In this document: positions 42,189-50,831 of the stretch, piece after piece
How the letters are laid out: each line of letters begins with the position of its first letter
Position numbering within the stretch: position 1 is the stretch's first letter
Source: Kineococcus rubinsiae
Lineage (GTDB): Bacteria > Actinomycetota > Actinomycetes > Actinomycetales > Kineococcaceae
Assembly (NCBI RefSeq): GCF_011839805.1
Contig: NZ_VWPY01000001.1
Span: 248,001 to 312,000, forward strand
Direction of reading: 5' to 3'
Length of the DNA: 64,000 nt
Position numbers and translations under genes: made by a program
Notes under the pieces: model-generated
What the model was told of the DNA's origin: nothing
Database searches by the model: none
The model's input: the letters and a program-made list of their open reading frames with translations, nothing else

Positions 42189-43289
42189 GTGAGCTGCGCG
42201 AACGCGACCCCGGCCCCGGGCGGGGACGTCAGGACGCGGGTGGACCTGGCGATCCGCGGGGTCCGGCTGGCCGCGCCCGTGCGCCGCACGGGCGGGGCCG
42301 GGCCGAGCGACGACGGCCACGTCGTGCTGGACGGCCTGGCCACCGCGCTGCCGCTGCGTGCGGACAGCCCCTACCTCGTCCGGGACGGGCGCATCCTCCG
42401 CGAGGAGCTGGGCGCCGTGACCGACCTCGGCGTCGACGTCGAGCCCGTGCGACGGCCGGCGTTCTACGACCTGAGCACGGCCGACGGCGTCCCCTACGAG
42501 AAGATCGCCCGGCTGCACGGCAGCGAGGTGCTGGCCACGACCGTGGTGCAGACCTGCTCGCGCTACGACCCGGCGGACCGCTGCCGGTTCTGCGCCATCG
42601 AGTCCTCGCTGGAGTCGGGGGCGACCATCGCGGTGAAGACCCCGGCGATGCTGGCCGAGGTCGCCGAGGCGGCCGTCCGCCTCGACGGCGTCAAGCACGT
42701 CGTCCTGACGACGGGGACGTCGACGGCGCCGGACCGGGGCGCCCGGCACCTGGCCCGGTGCGTGCGGGCGATCCGGGAGGCGGTGCCAGGCCTCCCCGTC
42801 CAGGTGCAGTGCGAACCGCCCGCCGACCTCGCGACCCTCACCGAGCTGAAGGAGGCCGGAGCCGACTCGATCGGCATCCACGTCGAGTCCCTCGACGACG
42901 CGGTCCGGCGCCGCTGGATGCCCGGCAAGTCGACCGTGACGCTGGCCGAGTACCGGGCCGCGTGGCGCGAGGCCGTACGCGTCTTCGGCCGCAACCAGGT
43001 CTCCACCTACCTGCTCGTGGGCCTCGGCGAGGACCCGGACGAGCTCGTCGCCGGGGCCGCGGAACTCGTCGAGATGGGCGTCTACCCGTTCGTCGTGCCG
43101 TTCCGGCCGCTCGCGGGAACGCTCGCGGTCGACGAGGACGGCGCCCTCGCCCCGGAGGCCGCGGTGCTCGAGGACGTCTCGCGCCGGGTGGCGGAGGCGC
43201 TGCGGGCCGGCGGGATGCGGGGCGCCGACCAGATGGCCGGGTGCGCGGCGTGCGGCGCCTGCTCCGTGCTGCAGAACCTGAGCGCCTGA
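42189..43289 (+). CDS. MSMEG_0568-family radical SAM protein
   Basis: The 366-residue protein is a radical SAM enzyme with an unusual cluster motif CSRYDPADRCRFC (Cx8Cx2C), where most of the superfamily has Cx3Cx2C. GGATS-like glycine-rich and QCEPPADLATLTELKEAGADSIGIHVES core motifs follow. The C-terminus ends with CAACGAC (CxxCxxC), possibly an auxiliary cluster. It should generate a 5'-deoxyadenosyl radical to rearrange an unknown substrate. GTG at 42189 follows GAGGAAC. It overlaps the next gene as TGATG. Confidence 0.9.
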   Translation: MSCANATPAPGGDVRTRVDLAIRGVRLAAPVRRTGGAGPSDDGHVVLDGLATALPLRADSPYLVRDGRILREELGAVTDLGVDVEPVRRPAFYDLSTADGVPYEKIARLHGSEVLATTVVQTCSRYDPADRCRFCAIESSLESGATIAVKTPAMLAEVAEAAVRLDGVKHVVLTTGTSTAPDRGARHLARCVRAIREAVPGLPVQVQCEPPADLATLTELKEAGADSIGIHVESLDDAVRRRWMPGKSTVTLAEYRAAWREAVRVFGRNQVSTYLLVGLGEDPDELVAGAAELVEMGVYPFVVPFRPLAGTLAVDEDGALAPEAAVLEDVSRRVAEALRAGGMRGADQMAGCAACGACSVLQNLSA

Positions 43290-44713
43290 TGCAGCTGTTC
43301 ACGCCGCACGCGCTCGTGCGGCCTCCCGAGGTCAGCGTCCTGGCGGGCCTGCCCCGGCAGCGGCCGCCGTTCACGGTCACCGTGGCCGACGGTGCCGGGG
43401 AGGCGGCCTACCTGGCGCTGCGCCGGGAGGTGTTCGTCGCCGAGCAGGGCCTGTTCGCGGGCGACGACCGCGACGACGTCGACGACGACCCCCGCCGCCG
43501 GGTCCTCGTCGCCCGGGCGCCCGACGGCACCGTCGTGGGCGGGGTCCGGCTCGCCCCGGCCGTGCCCGGCCCCGACCTGGGCTGGTGGCGCGGCAGCCGC
43601 CTCGTGGTGCGCCGCGAGGCCCGCACCCTCGGCGGCACGGGTTCCGCCCTCGTGCGGGCCGCGTGCGCCCACGCCGACGAGCTCGGCGCGCTGCGCTTCG
43701 ACGCGACCGTCCAGGCGGCCAACGAGGTGCTGTTCCGGCGCCTGGGCTGGGAGCGGCTGCGCGACGTCGTCGTGCAGGGAGCTCCCCACGTGCTGGTGCA
43801 GCACCCGACGGCCCGCGTGCAGCGGCTCGTGGACGCCACGAAGGCCCCGCTGGCGGGGGTGCTCGCAGCCCTCGACACCGGTCCCGACGCCCTCGGCGGC
43901 CGGGGGTTCCGCGGCGACGACGGGGCACCCGTGCCCGGTAGCGACCTCGTGGCGGCCTGCGACGCGATCCTGCCGTCCCTGGTCGAGCGCGACCCGGAGT
44001 GGGCCGGCTGGTGCGCGGTCCTCGTGAACCTCAACGACCTCGCCGCCATGGGCGCGGAACCCGTCGGGATCCTCGACGCGCTGGCCGCGCAGGACGCGGC
44101 CGCGGCCCGGCGGATCGTCAGCGGCCTGCGGGCCGCGACGGACGCGTGGGGCGTGAGCGTCCTCGGCGGCCACACCCAGCTCGGCGTCGCCGCCGCCCTG
44201 TCCGTCACGGCCCTGGGCCGCACGGCCGACCCGGTGCCCGCCGGGGGCGGCCGCGCCGGGGACGTCGTGTCCCTCACCGCCGACCTGGGCGGCGGCTGGC
44301 GGCCCGGGCACTCCGGGCAGTGGGACTCCACGTCCGGCCGGAGCCGGGAGGAGCTGCGCGCCATGGGTTCCTTCGTCGCCCGCTCGCGGCCCGACGCCGC
44401 GAAGGACGTCTCGATGGCCGGGTTCGTCGGCACCACCGGGATGCTCGCCGAGGCGAGCGGGTGCGCCGCCGAGATCGACGTGGCCGCCGTCCCCCGCCCC
44501 GCCGGCGCGGGCGTCGGCGACTGGTTCACCTGCTTCCCCGGGTTCGGGATGGTCACGGCCTCCCGGCCCGGCTGGCGGGCGGAACCCGCGGGGCCGGCGA
44601 CGACGGCCGCCTGCGGGCGCCTCGTGGCGGGGGCCGGGGTCAGCCTGCGCTGGCCTGACGGAGAGGTGACCCGGACCGTCCGGGACACCGTGACCGGATG
44701 GGGACAGGCATGA
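43289..44713 (+). CDS. MSMEG_0567/Sll0786-family: GNAT acetyltransferase fused to AIR-synthase-like domain
   Basis: The 474-residue fusion has a GNAT half: AYLALRREVFVAEQGLF and the acetyl-CoA loop VVRREARTLGGTGSALVRAAC (up to about residue 165). An AIR-synthase/PurM-like half follows with VNLNDLAAMGAEPVGILDALA (near 248), LGGHTQLG and the ATP-binding GTTGMLAEASG region. The first half should acylate an amine, the second should use ATP to activate or phosphorylate a substrate. Start ATG overlaps the radical SAM stop by one base; its stop overlaps the nitrilase start by four. Confidence 0.9.
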   Translation: MQLFTPHALVRPPEVSVLAGLPRQRPPFTVTVADGAGEAAYLALRREVFVAEQGLFAGDDRDDVDDDPRRRVLVARAPDGTVVGGVRLAPAVPGPDLGWWRGSRLVVRREARTLGGTGSALVRAACAHADELGALRFDATVQAANEVLFRRLGWERLRDVVVQGAPHVLVQHPTARVQRLVDATKAPLAGVLAALDTGPDALGGRGFRGDDGAPVPGSDLVAACDAILPSLVERDPEWAGWCAVLVNLNDLAAMGAEPVGILDALAAQDAAAARRIVSGLRAATDAWGVSVLGGHTQLGVAAALSVTALGRTADPVPAGGGRAGDVVSLTADLGGGWRPGHSGQWDSTSGRSREELRAMGSFVARSRPDAAKDVSMAGFVGTTGMLAEASGCAAEIDVAAVPRPAGAGVGDWFTCFPGFGMVTASRPGWRAEPAGPATTAACGRLVAGAGVSLRWPDGEVTRTVRDTVTGWGQA

Positions 44714-45606
44714 GGCTCGCCGCAGTCGCGGACAACTTCGGGCGCGACCTGGACGCGACCTACGCCCGGATGGCCGCGATCCTCGAGACCGCCCGGGGCG
44801 AGGGCACCGCTCTGGTGGCGTTCCCCGAGGCGTGCCTGGGCGGGTACCTGTCCAGCCTGGGTTCCGCCGAGGACCGGGGGACGGCCTCGAGCCGCCGCAC
44901 GCGCTCCGGTCCGCCCGCGCTCCGCCTCGACGGGCCCGAGCTGCGGCGCGTGGCCCGGCTCGCGGGGGACGTCGTGGTCGTCGTGGGGTTCTGCGAGGAC
45001 GCCGGCGACGACCGCTACAACACCGCCGTCGCGCTGACCGGTGACGGGATCCTCGGCGTGCACCGCAAGGTGCACCAGCCGCTGGGCGAGAACCTCTCCT
45101 ACGCCGCGGGTTCGGTGTTCGAGGCGTTCGACTCGCCCGTGGGCCGCATGGGGATGCAGATCTGCTACGACAAGGCGTTCCCCGAGGCCGCCCGCGCCGC
45201 GGCCCTCGACGGGGCCCGGATCGTCGTGAGCATCTCCGCCTGGCCCGGGTCCCGCACGGCCGCCGCGGCCGACCTCGCCCAGGACCGCTGGCGCCGGCGC
45301 TTCGACCTCTACGACCAGGCGCGGGCGCTGGAGAACCAGGTCGTCTGGGTCGCGGCGAACCAGGCCGGGGAGTTCGGCTCCCTGCGCTTCGTGGGCAACG
45401 CCAAGGTCGTCGGCCCCGGCGGGGAGGTGCTGGCCAGCACGGGCACCGAGGCCGGGGTCGCCGTGGCCGACGTCGACGTGGAGCAGGAGCTCGCCCTCGC
45501 GCGGCGGGCGATGTTCAACCTGCGCGACCGCCGTCCGGACGTCTACGGGGCGGTCGTGGAACCCAACGGTCACGCCGTCCGCGAGGAGGCCCCGAGCCTT
45601 GCCTGA
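44710..45606 (+). CDS. Carbon-nitrogen hydrolase (amidase branch), intact triad
   Basis: The 298-residue nitrilase-fold protein has the complete catalytic set: Glu40 in FPEACLGGY, Lys120 in HRKVHQP and Cys152 in QICYDKAFPE. The C-Y-D context resembles carbamoylputrescine and other amidases; true nitrilases such as Nit6803 have C-W-E. So it probably hydrolyses an amide or carbamoyl group. ATG 44710 overlaps the previous stop as ATGA; ATG 44698 is possible. The nitrogen-starvation context suggests it releases ammonia or carbamate. Confidence 0.9.
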   Translation: MRLAAVADNFGRDLDATYARMAAILETARGEGTALVAFPEACLGGYLSSLGSAEDRGTASSRRTRSGPPALRLDGPELRRVARLAGDVVVVVGFCEDAGDDRYNTAVALTGDGILGVHRKVHQPLGENLSYAAGSVFEAFDSPVGRMGMQICYDKAFPEAARAAALDGARIVVSISAWPGSRTAAAADLAQDRWRRRFDLYDQARALENQVVWVAANQAGEFGSLRFVGNAKVVGPGGEVLASTGTEAGVAVADVDVEQELALARRAMFNLRDRRPDVYGAVVEPNGHAVREEAPSLA

Positions 45607-45898
45607 GATGACGTTCACGGTCCGCTGGCCCGATGCGAGCGTGCAGCACTGCTACTCCCCCTCCCTCGTCGTCCACGACCACCTCGACGTCGGCGCCGAG
45701 TACCCCGTCAGCGAGTTCCTCGCCCGGGCCGCGACGGCCCTGACCACCGCGAGCGAACGGGTCCGCGCCCGGTACGGCATGACCTGCACCTCGGCGCTGG
45801 CCCAGCTCGACGACCTCACCGCCCGCGCGGCGACCTTCGCCCCGGACGCGCCCGTGCGCGTCCTGGGCCTCGAACCGCCGCTGCCTCCCCCGACCTGA
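45599..45898 (+). CDS. MSMEG_0570-family nitrogen-starvation protein
   Basis: The 99-residue protein begins MPEMTFTVRWPDASVQHCYSPSLV, the exact opening style of this small family. YPVSEFLARAATALTTASERVRARYGMTCTSALAQL follows; the central part is residues 34-69. TTG at 45599 (overlapping the nitrilase stop by eight bases) gives the family start MPEM; ATG 45608 is the alternative. Function is unknown. It may be a small carrier or partner subunit for the neighbouring enzymes. Confidence 0.85.
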   Translation: MPEMTFTVRWPDASVQHCYSPSLVVHDHLDVGAEYPVSEFLARAATALTTASERVRARYGMTCTSALAQLDDLTARAATFAPDAPVRVLGLEPPLPPPT

Positions 45899-45923
45899 CC
45901 GTCCCTCCCCCTCGGAGCCCCCC

Positions 45924-47249
45924 GTGAGCACTCCCGAGCACCACGCCGTCGTCATCGTGGGCGCCGGCCAGGCCGGACTGTCCCTCAGCTGGCACCTGAC
46001 CCGGCGCGGCACCGACCACGTCCTGCTGGAGCGGGACACCGTCGCGCACGAGTGGCGCGACGGCCGCTGGGACGAGTTCACCCTCGTCACCCCGAACTTC
46101 CAGTGCCGCCTGCCCGGCTGGAGCTACGGCGGGGAGTTCGGGGGCACCGACCCCGACGGGTTCATGCGCCGCGACGAGGTCCACCGCTTCGTCACCGCCT
46201 ACGCCCGCTCGTTCGGGGCCCCCGTGCGCGAGGGCGTCGAGGTCACCGACCTGCAGCAGGGCGGCCCCGCCGCGTTCACGCTGGCCACCACGGCCGGGAC
46301 GTTCACGGCCGACCAGGTCGTCATCGCCACCGGCGGGTACCACACGCCCGTCGTCCCGCGGGCGGCCGAGCGGATCTCCCCCGACGTGCGGCAGCTGCAC
46401 TCCTCCGCCTACCGCGGCGCGGCGCAGCTGCCGGCGGGCGCCGTGCTCGTGGTGGGGTCGGGGCAGTCGGGGGCCCAGATCGCCGAGGACCTGCACCTCG
46501 CCGGCCGGACCGTGCACCTCGCCGTGGGCGCCGCGCCCCGCTGCGCCCGCACCTACCGCGGGCGCGACTGCATCGCCTGGCTGGAGGACATGGGCACCTA
46601 CGACGTCACGGCGGTCGAGGTCCCGGGTGGTGCTGCGGCGCAGGAGAAGACGAACCACTACATGACGGGCCGCGACGGCGGCCGCGACATCGACCTGCGC
46701 GGCTTCGCCCTCGAGGGGATGCAGCTGCACGGCCGCCTCGAGGACGTCCGCGACGGCGTGGCCCGGTTCTCCCCCACCCTCGGGGCCGCGCTCGACCACG
46801 CCGACTCCGTCGCCGAGAGCATCAAGGACGCGATCGACCGGTGGATCGCCCTGCAGGGCATCGACGCACCGGTCGAGGACCGCTACCGGCCGGTCTGGCG
46901 GCCGGGCCCCGAGGTCCTCGACCTCGACCTCGCCGCCGCCGGCATCACCTCGGTGGTCTGGAGCGTCGGGTACCGCGCCGACCACCGCTGGGTCGGGCCC
47001 GGCGTCTTCGACGGCCGCGGCCGCCCCCGCCAGACGCGCGGCGTCACGGGAACCCCAGGACTGTTCTTCCTCGGCCTGCCGTGGATGCACACGTGGGGTT
47101 CCGGCCGCTTCGCCGGCATCGCCCGCGACGCGCAGTTCACCGCGGACCAGATCACCGCGCACCAGATCGCGACAGGTCCGGTCGCGGGCCCCACGGCCCG
47201 GGTCCCCCAGCCGCAGCACGCGCAGCGCGAGACCGCGGACGCGCGCTGA
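45924..47249 (+). CDS. MSMEG_0569-family flavin-dependent oxidoreductase
   Basis: The 441-residue protein has an N-terminal FAD motif VVIVGAGQAGLSLSWHL (residues 8-24) and a second nucleotide motif VVGSGQSGAQIAEDLHLAG at about 176 for NAD(P)H. This is the two-domain pattern of N-hydroxylating or flavin monooxygenases. LPWMHTWGSGRFAGIARDAQFTAD marks the C-terminus. It probably oxidises an amine or ring nitrogen in the pathway. GTG at 45924; 25 bases after the small family gene. Confidence 0.9.
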   Translation: MSTPEHHAVVIVGAGQAGLSLSWHLTRRGTDHVLLERDTVAHEWRDGRWDEFTLVTPNFQCRLPGWSYGGEFGGTDPDGFMRRDEVHRFVTAYARSFGAPVREGVEVTDLQQGGPAAFTLATTAGTFTADQVVIATGGYHTPVVPRAAERISPDVRQLHSSAYRGAAQLPAGAVLVVGSGQSGAQIAEDLHLAGRTVHLAVGAAPRCARTYRGRDCIAWLEDMGTYDVTAVEVPGGAAAQEKTNHYMTGRDGGRDIDLRGFALEGMQLHGRLEDVRDGVARFSPTLGAALDHADSVAESIKDAIDRWIALQGIDAPVEDRYRPVWRPGPEVLDLDLAAAGITSVVWSVGYRADHRWVGPGVFDGRGRPRQTRGVTGTPGLFFLGLPWMHTWGSGRFAGIARDAQFTADQITAHQIATGPVAGPTARVPQPQHAQRETADAR

Positions 47250-47251
47250 CC

Positions 47252-48391
47252 GTGCGGATCGCGCTGACCACCTACTCCACCAAGCCCCGCGGCGGGGTCG
47301 TCCACACGCTGGCCCTGGCCGAGGCCCTCGTCGAGGCCGGGGCGCAGGTCAGCGTGTGGACGCTCGGCCGCGGCGGTGACGGCACGTTCTTCCGCCCCGT
47401 CGACCCGCGCGTCGACGTGCGCGTCGTGCCGTTCGAGGCGTCGCCGCACGAGAGCGTCGGGCACCGCATCCTGCGCTCGATCGAGGTGCTGCGCGCGGGT
47501 TTCGACCCGGCGGGCTACGACGTCGTGCACGCCCAGGACTGCATCAGCGCGAACGCCGTCGGGCGCTGCGTGCGCACGGTCCACCACCTCGACACGTTCA
47601 CGACGCCGGAGCTCGCGGCCTGCCACGAGCGGGCCGTCGTCGCCCCGCACGCCCTGGTCTGCGTCTCGGCCGCCGTCGCGGCCGAGGTGCGCGCGGGCTG
47701 GGGCCGCTCCCCCGCCGTCATCCCGAACGGCGTGGACGGCGCCCCGTTCGCGGCCGCCGCCGCGGACACCCCCGCCGCCCGGGCCGCCCGCTCCGCGTGG
47801 CGCACGCGGTTCGGGCGCTACGTCGTCGCGGTGGGCGGCATCGAACCCCGTAAGGGCAGCACCGACCTCCTGCGGGCCGTGGCCCTGCTGCGGCGCGACC
47901 TGCCCGACGTCTCCCTCGTCGTCGCCGGCGGCGAGACCCTGTTCGACTACCGCGACTACCGCGCGGAGTTCGACCGGCTCGCCGGGGAGCTCGGGGTCGA
48001 CCCGCACGTGCTCGGCCCGGTGCCGGTCGACGACCTGCCCTCCCTCGTGGCCGGCGCCGCCGCGATGGGTTTCGTCTCCACCAAGGAGGGTTTCGGCCTG
48101 GCCGCCATGGAGGCGCTGGCCGCCGGGGTCCCGCTGGTGACGCGCGACCTGCCCGTCCTGCGCGAGGTGTTCGACGGCGCCGCGGCCTTCGCCACCGATC
48201 CGGCCTCCACCGCCGCCGCGCTGCACGACGTCCTCACCGACCCGGGGTCGCGGGAGCTGCGGCGCCGGCGCGCGGCGGGCGCGGAACTGGTGGCCCGCCA
48301 CACCTGGTCCGCGGCGGCCCTCGCCCACCTGGAGCTCTACGGGCGCCTGGTGGCGGCCGGGAGGACGACGGGTGCCGACTACGCTCGATGA
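47252..48391 (+). CDS. MSMEG_0565-family glycosyltransferase
   Basis: The 379-residue GT-B family-4 type enzyme has the donor-binding pattern: GGIEPRKGSTDLLRAVALL (about 200-218) and FVSTKEGFGLAAMEALAAGVPLV (about 270-292, with the E-x7-E type acidic pair). The N-terminal acceptor half starts VRIALTTYSTKPRGGVVHTL. It should add a sugar to an unknown acceptor. GTG at 47252 follows the flavin gene stop by two bases. Its end overlaps the last gene by 20 bases. Confidence 0.9.
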   Translation: MRIALTTYSTKPRGGVVHTLALAEALVEAGAQVSVWTLGRGGDGTFFRPVDPRVDVRVVPFEASPHESVGHRILRSIEVLRAGFDPAGYDVVHAQDCISANAVGRCVRTVHHLDTFTTPELAACHERAVVAPHALVCVSAAVAAEVRAGWGRSPAVIPNGVDGAPFAAAAADTPAARAARSAWRTRFGRYVVAVGGIEPRKGSTDLLRAVALLRRDLPDVSLVVAGGETLFDYRDYRAEFDRLAGELGVDPHVLGPVPVDDLPSLVAGAAAMGFVSTKEGFGLAAMEALAAGVPLVTRDLPVLREVFDGAAAFATDPASTAAALHDVLTDPGSRELRRRRAAGAELVARHTWSAAALAHLELYGRLVAAGRTTGADYAR

Positions 48392-49250
48392 GGTGTCGCA
48401 CCCCGTCCGCATCGCCGCCGCGGCCGCCCACTTCGGGCGCGACCTCGACCGCGGGGTGGAGAAGGCGCTGGGCATCGTCGCGGGCGCGCGGGAGGGCGGG
48501 ATCGACCTGCTCGTGCTGCCGCACGGCACCCTGGGCGGTTACCTCTCCGACCTCGACGACCCGCACGCCGACGAGCTCCCGCCCGCCCTGGCCGTGGACG
48601 CCCCCGAGATCGCCGCGGTGGCCCGGGCCGCCGGGCCGATGACCGTCTGCCTGGGTTTCACCGAGGTCGACGTCGTCCACGGTTCTCCCGCGTGGTTCAG
48701 CGCCGCGGTGTGCGTCAGCGGGGACGGCGTCCTCGGCCGGCACCGCAAGGTCCACCAGCCCGCGGGCGAGGCGAAGGTGCTCTCGGCCGGCGACGGCTTC
48801 GCGGCGTTCGACACGCCCGCCGGGCGCCTGGGGATGCTGATCGACTACGACAAGACGTTCCCGGAGGCGAGCCGCTCGCTGGCCCTCGCCGGGGCGCACG
48901 CGATCGCGTGCCTGTCCGCGTGGCCGGCGAGCATCACCGACCGGGTCTCGCGCCTGTCGGCGGACCGGCAGTCGCGGCTCTTCGACCTGTACGACTCCTC
49001 GCGGGCGGCCGAGAACCAGGTCGTGTGGATCTCCTCGAACCAGACGGGGATCCAGGGGAACCTGAGGTTCCTGGGCCAGGCCAAGGTGGTCGGCCCCGGC
49101 GGGGACGTGCTGGCGCGCACCGGGTCCAAGGGTGGGCTGGCCGAGGTCTCCCTCGACGTCGAGCACGAGGTCGCCCGGGCCCGCCGCACGCTGCACCACC
49201 TCGCGGAACGTCGTCCCGACGCCTACCGCGTCGACCTGCCACCCCGGTGA
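48372..49250 (+). CDS. Nitrilase-fold protein lacking catalytic Glu and Cys
   Basis: The 292-residue protein is a paralogue of the operon's carbon-nitrogen hydrolase (shared HRKVHQP, YDKTFPEA, NQVVWISSNQ, AKVVGPGG). Two catalytic residues are replaced: Glu by His51 (LPHGTLGGY) and Cys by Asp158 (LIDYDK). Lys126 is kept. It is therefore probably not a hydrolase, but may bind substrate, form a heteromer with the active paralogue or have new chemistry. GTG 48372 has GGGAGG upstream; GTG 48393 is an alternative with one-base gap. Confidence 0.85.
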   Translation: MPTTLDEVSHPVRIAAAAAHFGRDLDRGVEKALGIVAGAREGGIDLLVLPHGTLGGYLSDLDDPHADELPPALAVDAPEIAAVARAAGPMTVCLGFTEVDVVHGSPAWFSAAVCVSGDGVLGRHRKVHQPAGEAKVLSAGDGFAAFDTPAGRLGMLIDYDKTFPEASRSLALAGAHAIACLSAWPASITDRVSRLSADRQSRLFDLYDSSRAAENQVVWISSNQTGIQGNLRFLGQAKVVGPGGDVLARTGSKGGLAEVSLDVEHEVARARRTLHHLAERRPDAYRVDLPPR

Positions 49251-49267
49251 CCCGCGGGCCGGGGCGG

Positions 49268-49864
49268 TCAGGAGCGCGCGAGCGCCGGGGCGTCCGCCGC
49301 GGCGACGGCCCGCAGGCCGTGGTCGAGGAAGTCGATCACCCACGCGAAGCTCTCGTCGACGGAGGCGTCGATCTGGAACCCGCCGGCCGCCTCTGAGGTC
49401 GCGAACCCGTCCAGGACGCTGCGCAGCATCCGCAGGGCGTGGATCTCCTGGCGGGGGTCGAGCCGGTAGCCGTGCACCATGGCGCCCCACGAGGCGAGGA
49501 CCCGTTCGACGGCCGGCTGCAGCGGGTCGTCGGGGCCGCTCGAGCGGGCCGCGTTCCCGGCCGCGTAGCGGCCGGGGTGCGCCGTCACCCACGCGCGCAT
49601 CGCCTGCGCGCCCGCGGCCAGGGCGTCGCGGCCCGCGAGGCCCTGCAGGGCGTCGCGCAGGGTGTCGCCGAGCTCCACCATGGCCAGGACGCCGACCCGG
49701 TGGGTGAGGTCCGCCTGGCTGGGCACGTGCTTGTACAGCGACGGCGTCTTGACCCCGAGCCGCTCGGCGACCAGGCCCATGCTCAGGCCGGTCAGCCCGA
49801 TCTCGTCGGCCAGGTCGGCGGCCGCGGCGGTCACCGCGGCCGGCGTGAGCCCGGCCCTAGGCAC
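49268..49864 (-). CDS. TetR family regulator
   Basis: The 198-residue protein has a TetR HTH (AAVTAAAADLADEIGLTGLSMGLVAERLGVKTPSLYKHV; key LVAERLGVKTPSLYKHV) and a WHG-type C-terminal domain (QEIHALRMLRSVLDGFATSEAAGGF). GTG at 49864 overlaps the hydrolase stop by eight bases, so it is co-transcribed with that gene and probably represses it from the palindrome at 50716-50744. It is convergent with the nit operon, 17 bases away. Confidence 0.9.
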   Translation of the reverse strand: MPRAGLTPAAVTAAAADLADEIGLTGLSMGLVAERLGVKTPSLYKHVPSQADLTHRVGVLAMVELGDTLRDALQGLAGRDALAAGAQAMRAWVTAHPGRYAAGNAARSSGPDDPLQPAVERVLASWGAMVHGYRLDPRQEIHALRMLRSVLDGFATSEAAGGFQIDASVDESFAWVIDFLDHGLRAVAAADAPALARS

Positions 49865-50693
49865 GGGCGGTCGTCCGGGCCAGGAACGGCAGGACCAGGG
49901 CGACGACCTCGTCCGGGGTCTGCGCGTGGGGGTAGTGGCCGGCCCCGTCGATGACCGCGAGCTCGCCGAGACCGTCGGGCAGGTCGGCGAGGATCTTCTC
50001 GCCCTCGGCGCGGGGGTCGGCCCAGTCGGGGTCGGCGCCGCCCTGGACGACGAGGACCGGGCAGGGGACGTTCGCCAGCTGCGCACCGGCGTCGGCCGGG
50101 CTCGTCCCGCACATGGCCTGCAGCACCTTCATCCGGCCAGGCTGCCCCATCGTGGTCGTGATCCGCGCCATCTCGGCGTCCCAGTCGGCCGGCTTGGCCG
50201 GGTAGGCCAGGTCGAGGTACTTGCGCCAGCTCGACAGGCGGCCGAGGGCCATCGTCAGGGCCAGCTGCGTGGACCCCGCCCGGTAGCGCCCGGTCCGCAG
50301 CAGCCCGGTCAGGTCGATCGACTGCTTGCGCGTGAACGGCGCGAGCTCGACGACCCCGACGACCTCGCCGGGTGCGGTGGCGGCCGCGATGGTGGCGGCA
50401 CCGCCGCTGATCGACTGCCCGACGATCACGGCCGGGCCGCCCAGGTGGCGCACGAGGGCCACGAGGTCGCCGGCGATGTCGGTGCGGCTGTAGCCCTCCC
50501 AGTCGAGGCTGGACTCGCCGCAGCCGCGGATGTCGACGTTGGCGACCCGGTAGCCGGCGGCGACCAGGGCCGGGGCGACGAAGCGGTAGGAGTGCCGGCT
50601 GTCCCCCATGCCGTGGGCCAGGACGACGAGCGGGCCCTCGCCGGTCAGGTCGTAGGCGAGGGTGCCGCCGTCGATGCTCAGGTGCTCGGTCAT
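49857..50693 (-). CDS. Alpha/beta hydrolase
   Basis: The 278-residue protein has the nucleophile elbow VGQSISGG (Ser near residue 93), an Asp in GGADPDWADP and His in GAGHYPHAQTP, and an oxyanion-type HGMGDSRHSYR near residue 27. It is like haloalkane-dehalogenase-fold esterases and hydrolases. The substrate is unknown. It is the first gene of a two-gene operon with its TetR regulator. Confidence 0.9.
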   Translation of the reverse strand: MTEHLSIDGGTLAYDLTGEGPLVVLAHGMGDSRHSYRFVAPALVAAGYRVANVDIRGCGESSLDWEGYSRTDIAGDLVALVRHLGGPAVIVGQSISGGAATIAAATAPGEVVGVVELAPFTRKQSIDLTGLLRTGRYRAGSTQLALTMALGRLSSWRKYLDLAYPAKPADWDAEMARITTTMGQPGRMKVLQAMCGTSPADAGAQLANVPCPVLVVQGGADPDWADPRAEGEKILADLPDGLGELAVIDGAGHYPHAQTPDEVVALVLPFLARTTARA

Positions 50694-50715
50694 GGTGTCC
50701 TCCTGGGTGCTGGCT

Positions 50716-50744
50716 AATGCTGATAGCTAAAAGCTAGTCGCATT
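50716..50744. promoter_or_regulatory. Candidate TetR operator
   Basis: AATGCTGATAGCT (50716-50728) and AGCTAGTCGCATT (50732-50744) form a 13-base inverted repeat with 10 matches and spacer AAA, 22 bases before the hydrolase start. It is also unusually A/T-rich for this chromosome. Confidence 0.65.
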
Positions 50745-50831
50745 CGCCCAACGCGTCAAGGGGTCTCCCCGGCGGCGCCGGCGGCGCGCCCGCCGTGGAA
50801 TGGACGGCGTCCCGCCGCGCCTTGCACCAGC

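Noticed and set aside
42189-43289. Radical SAM gene as a biotin synthase-type enzyme
   Set aside because: Cys spacing and neighbours fit the MSMEG_0568 family, not BioB.
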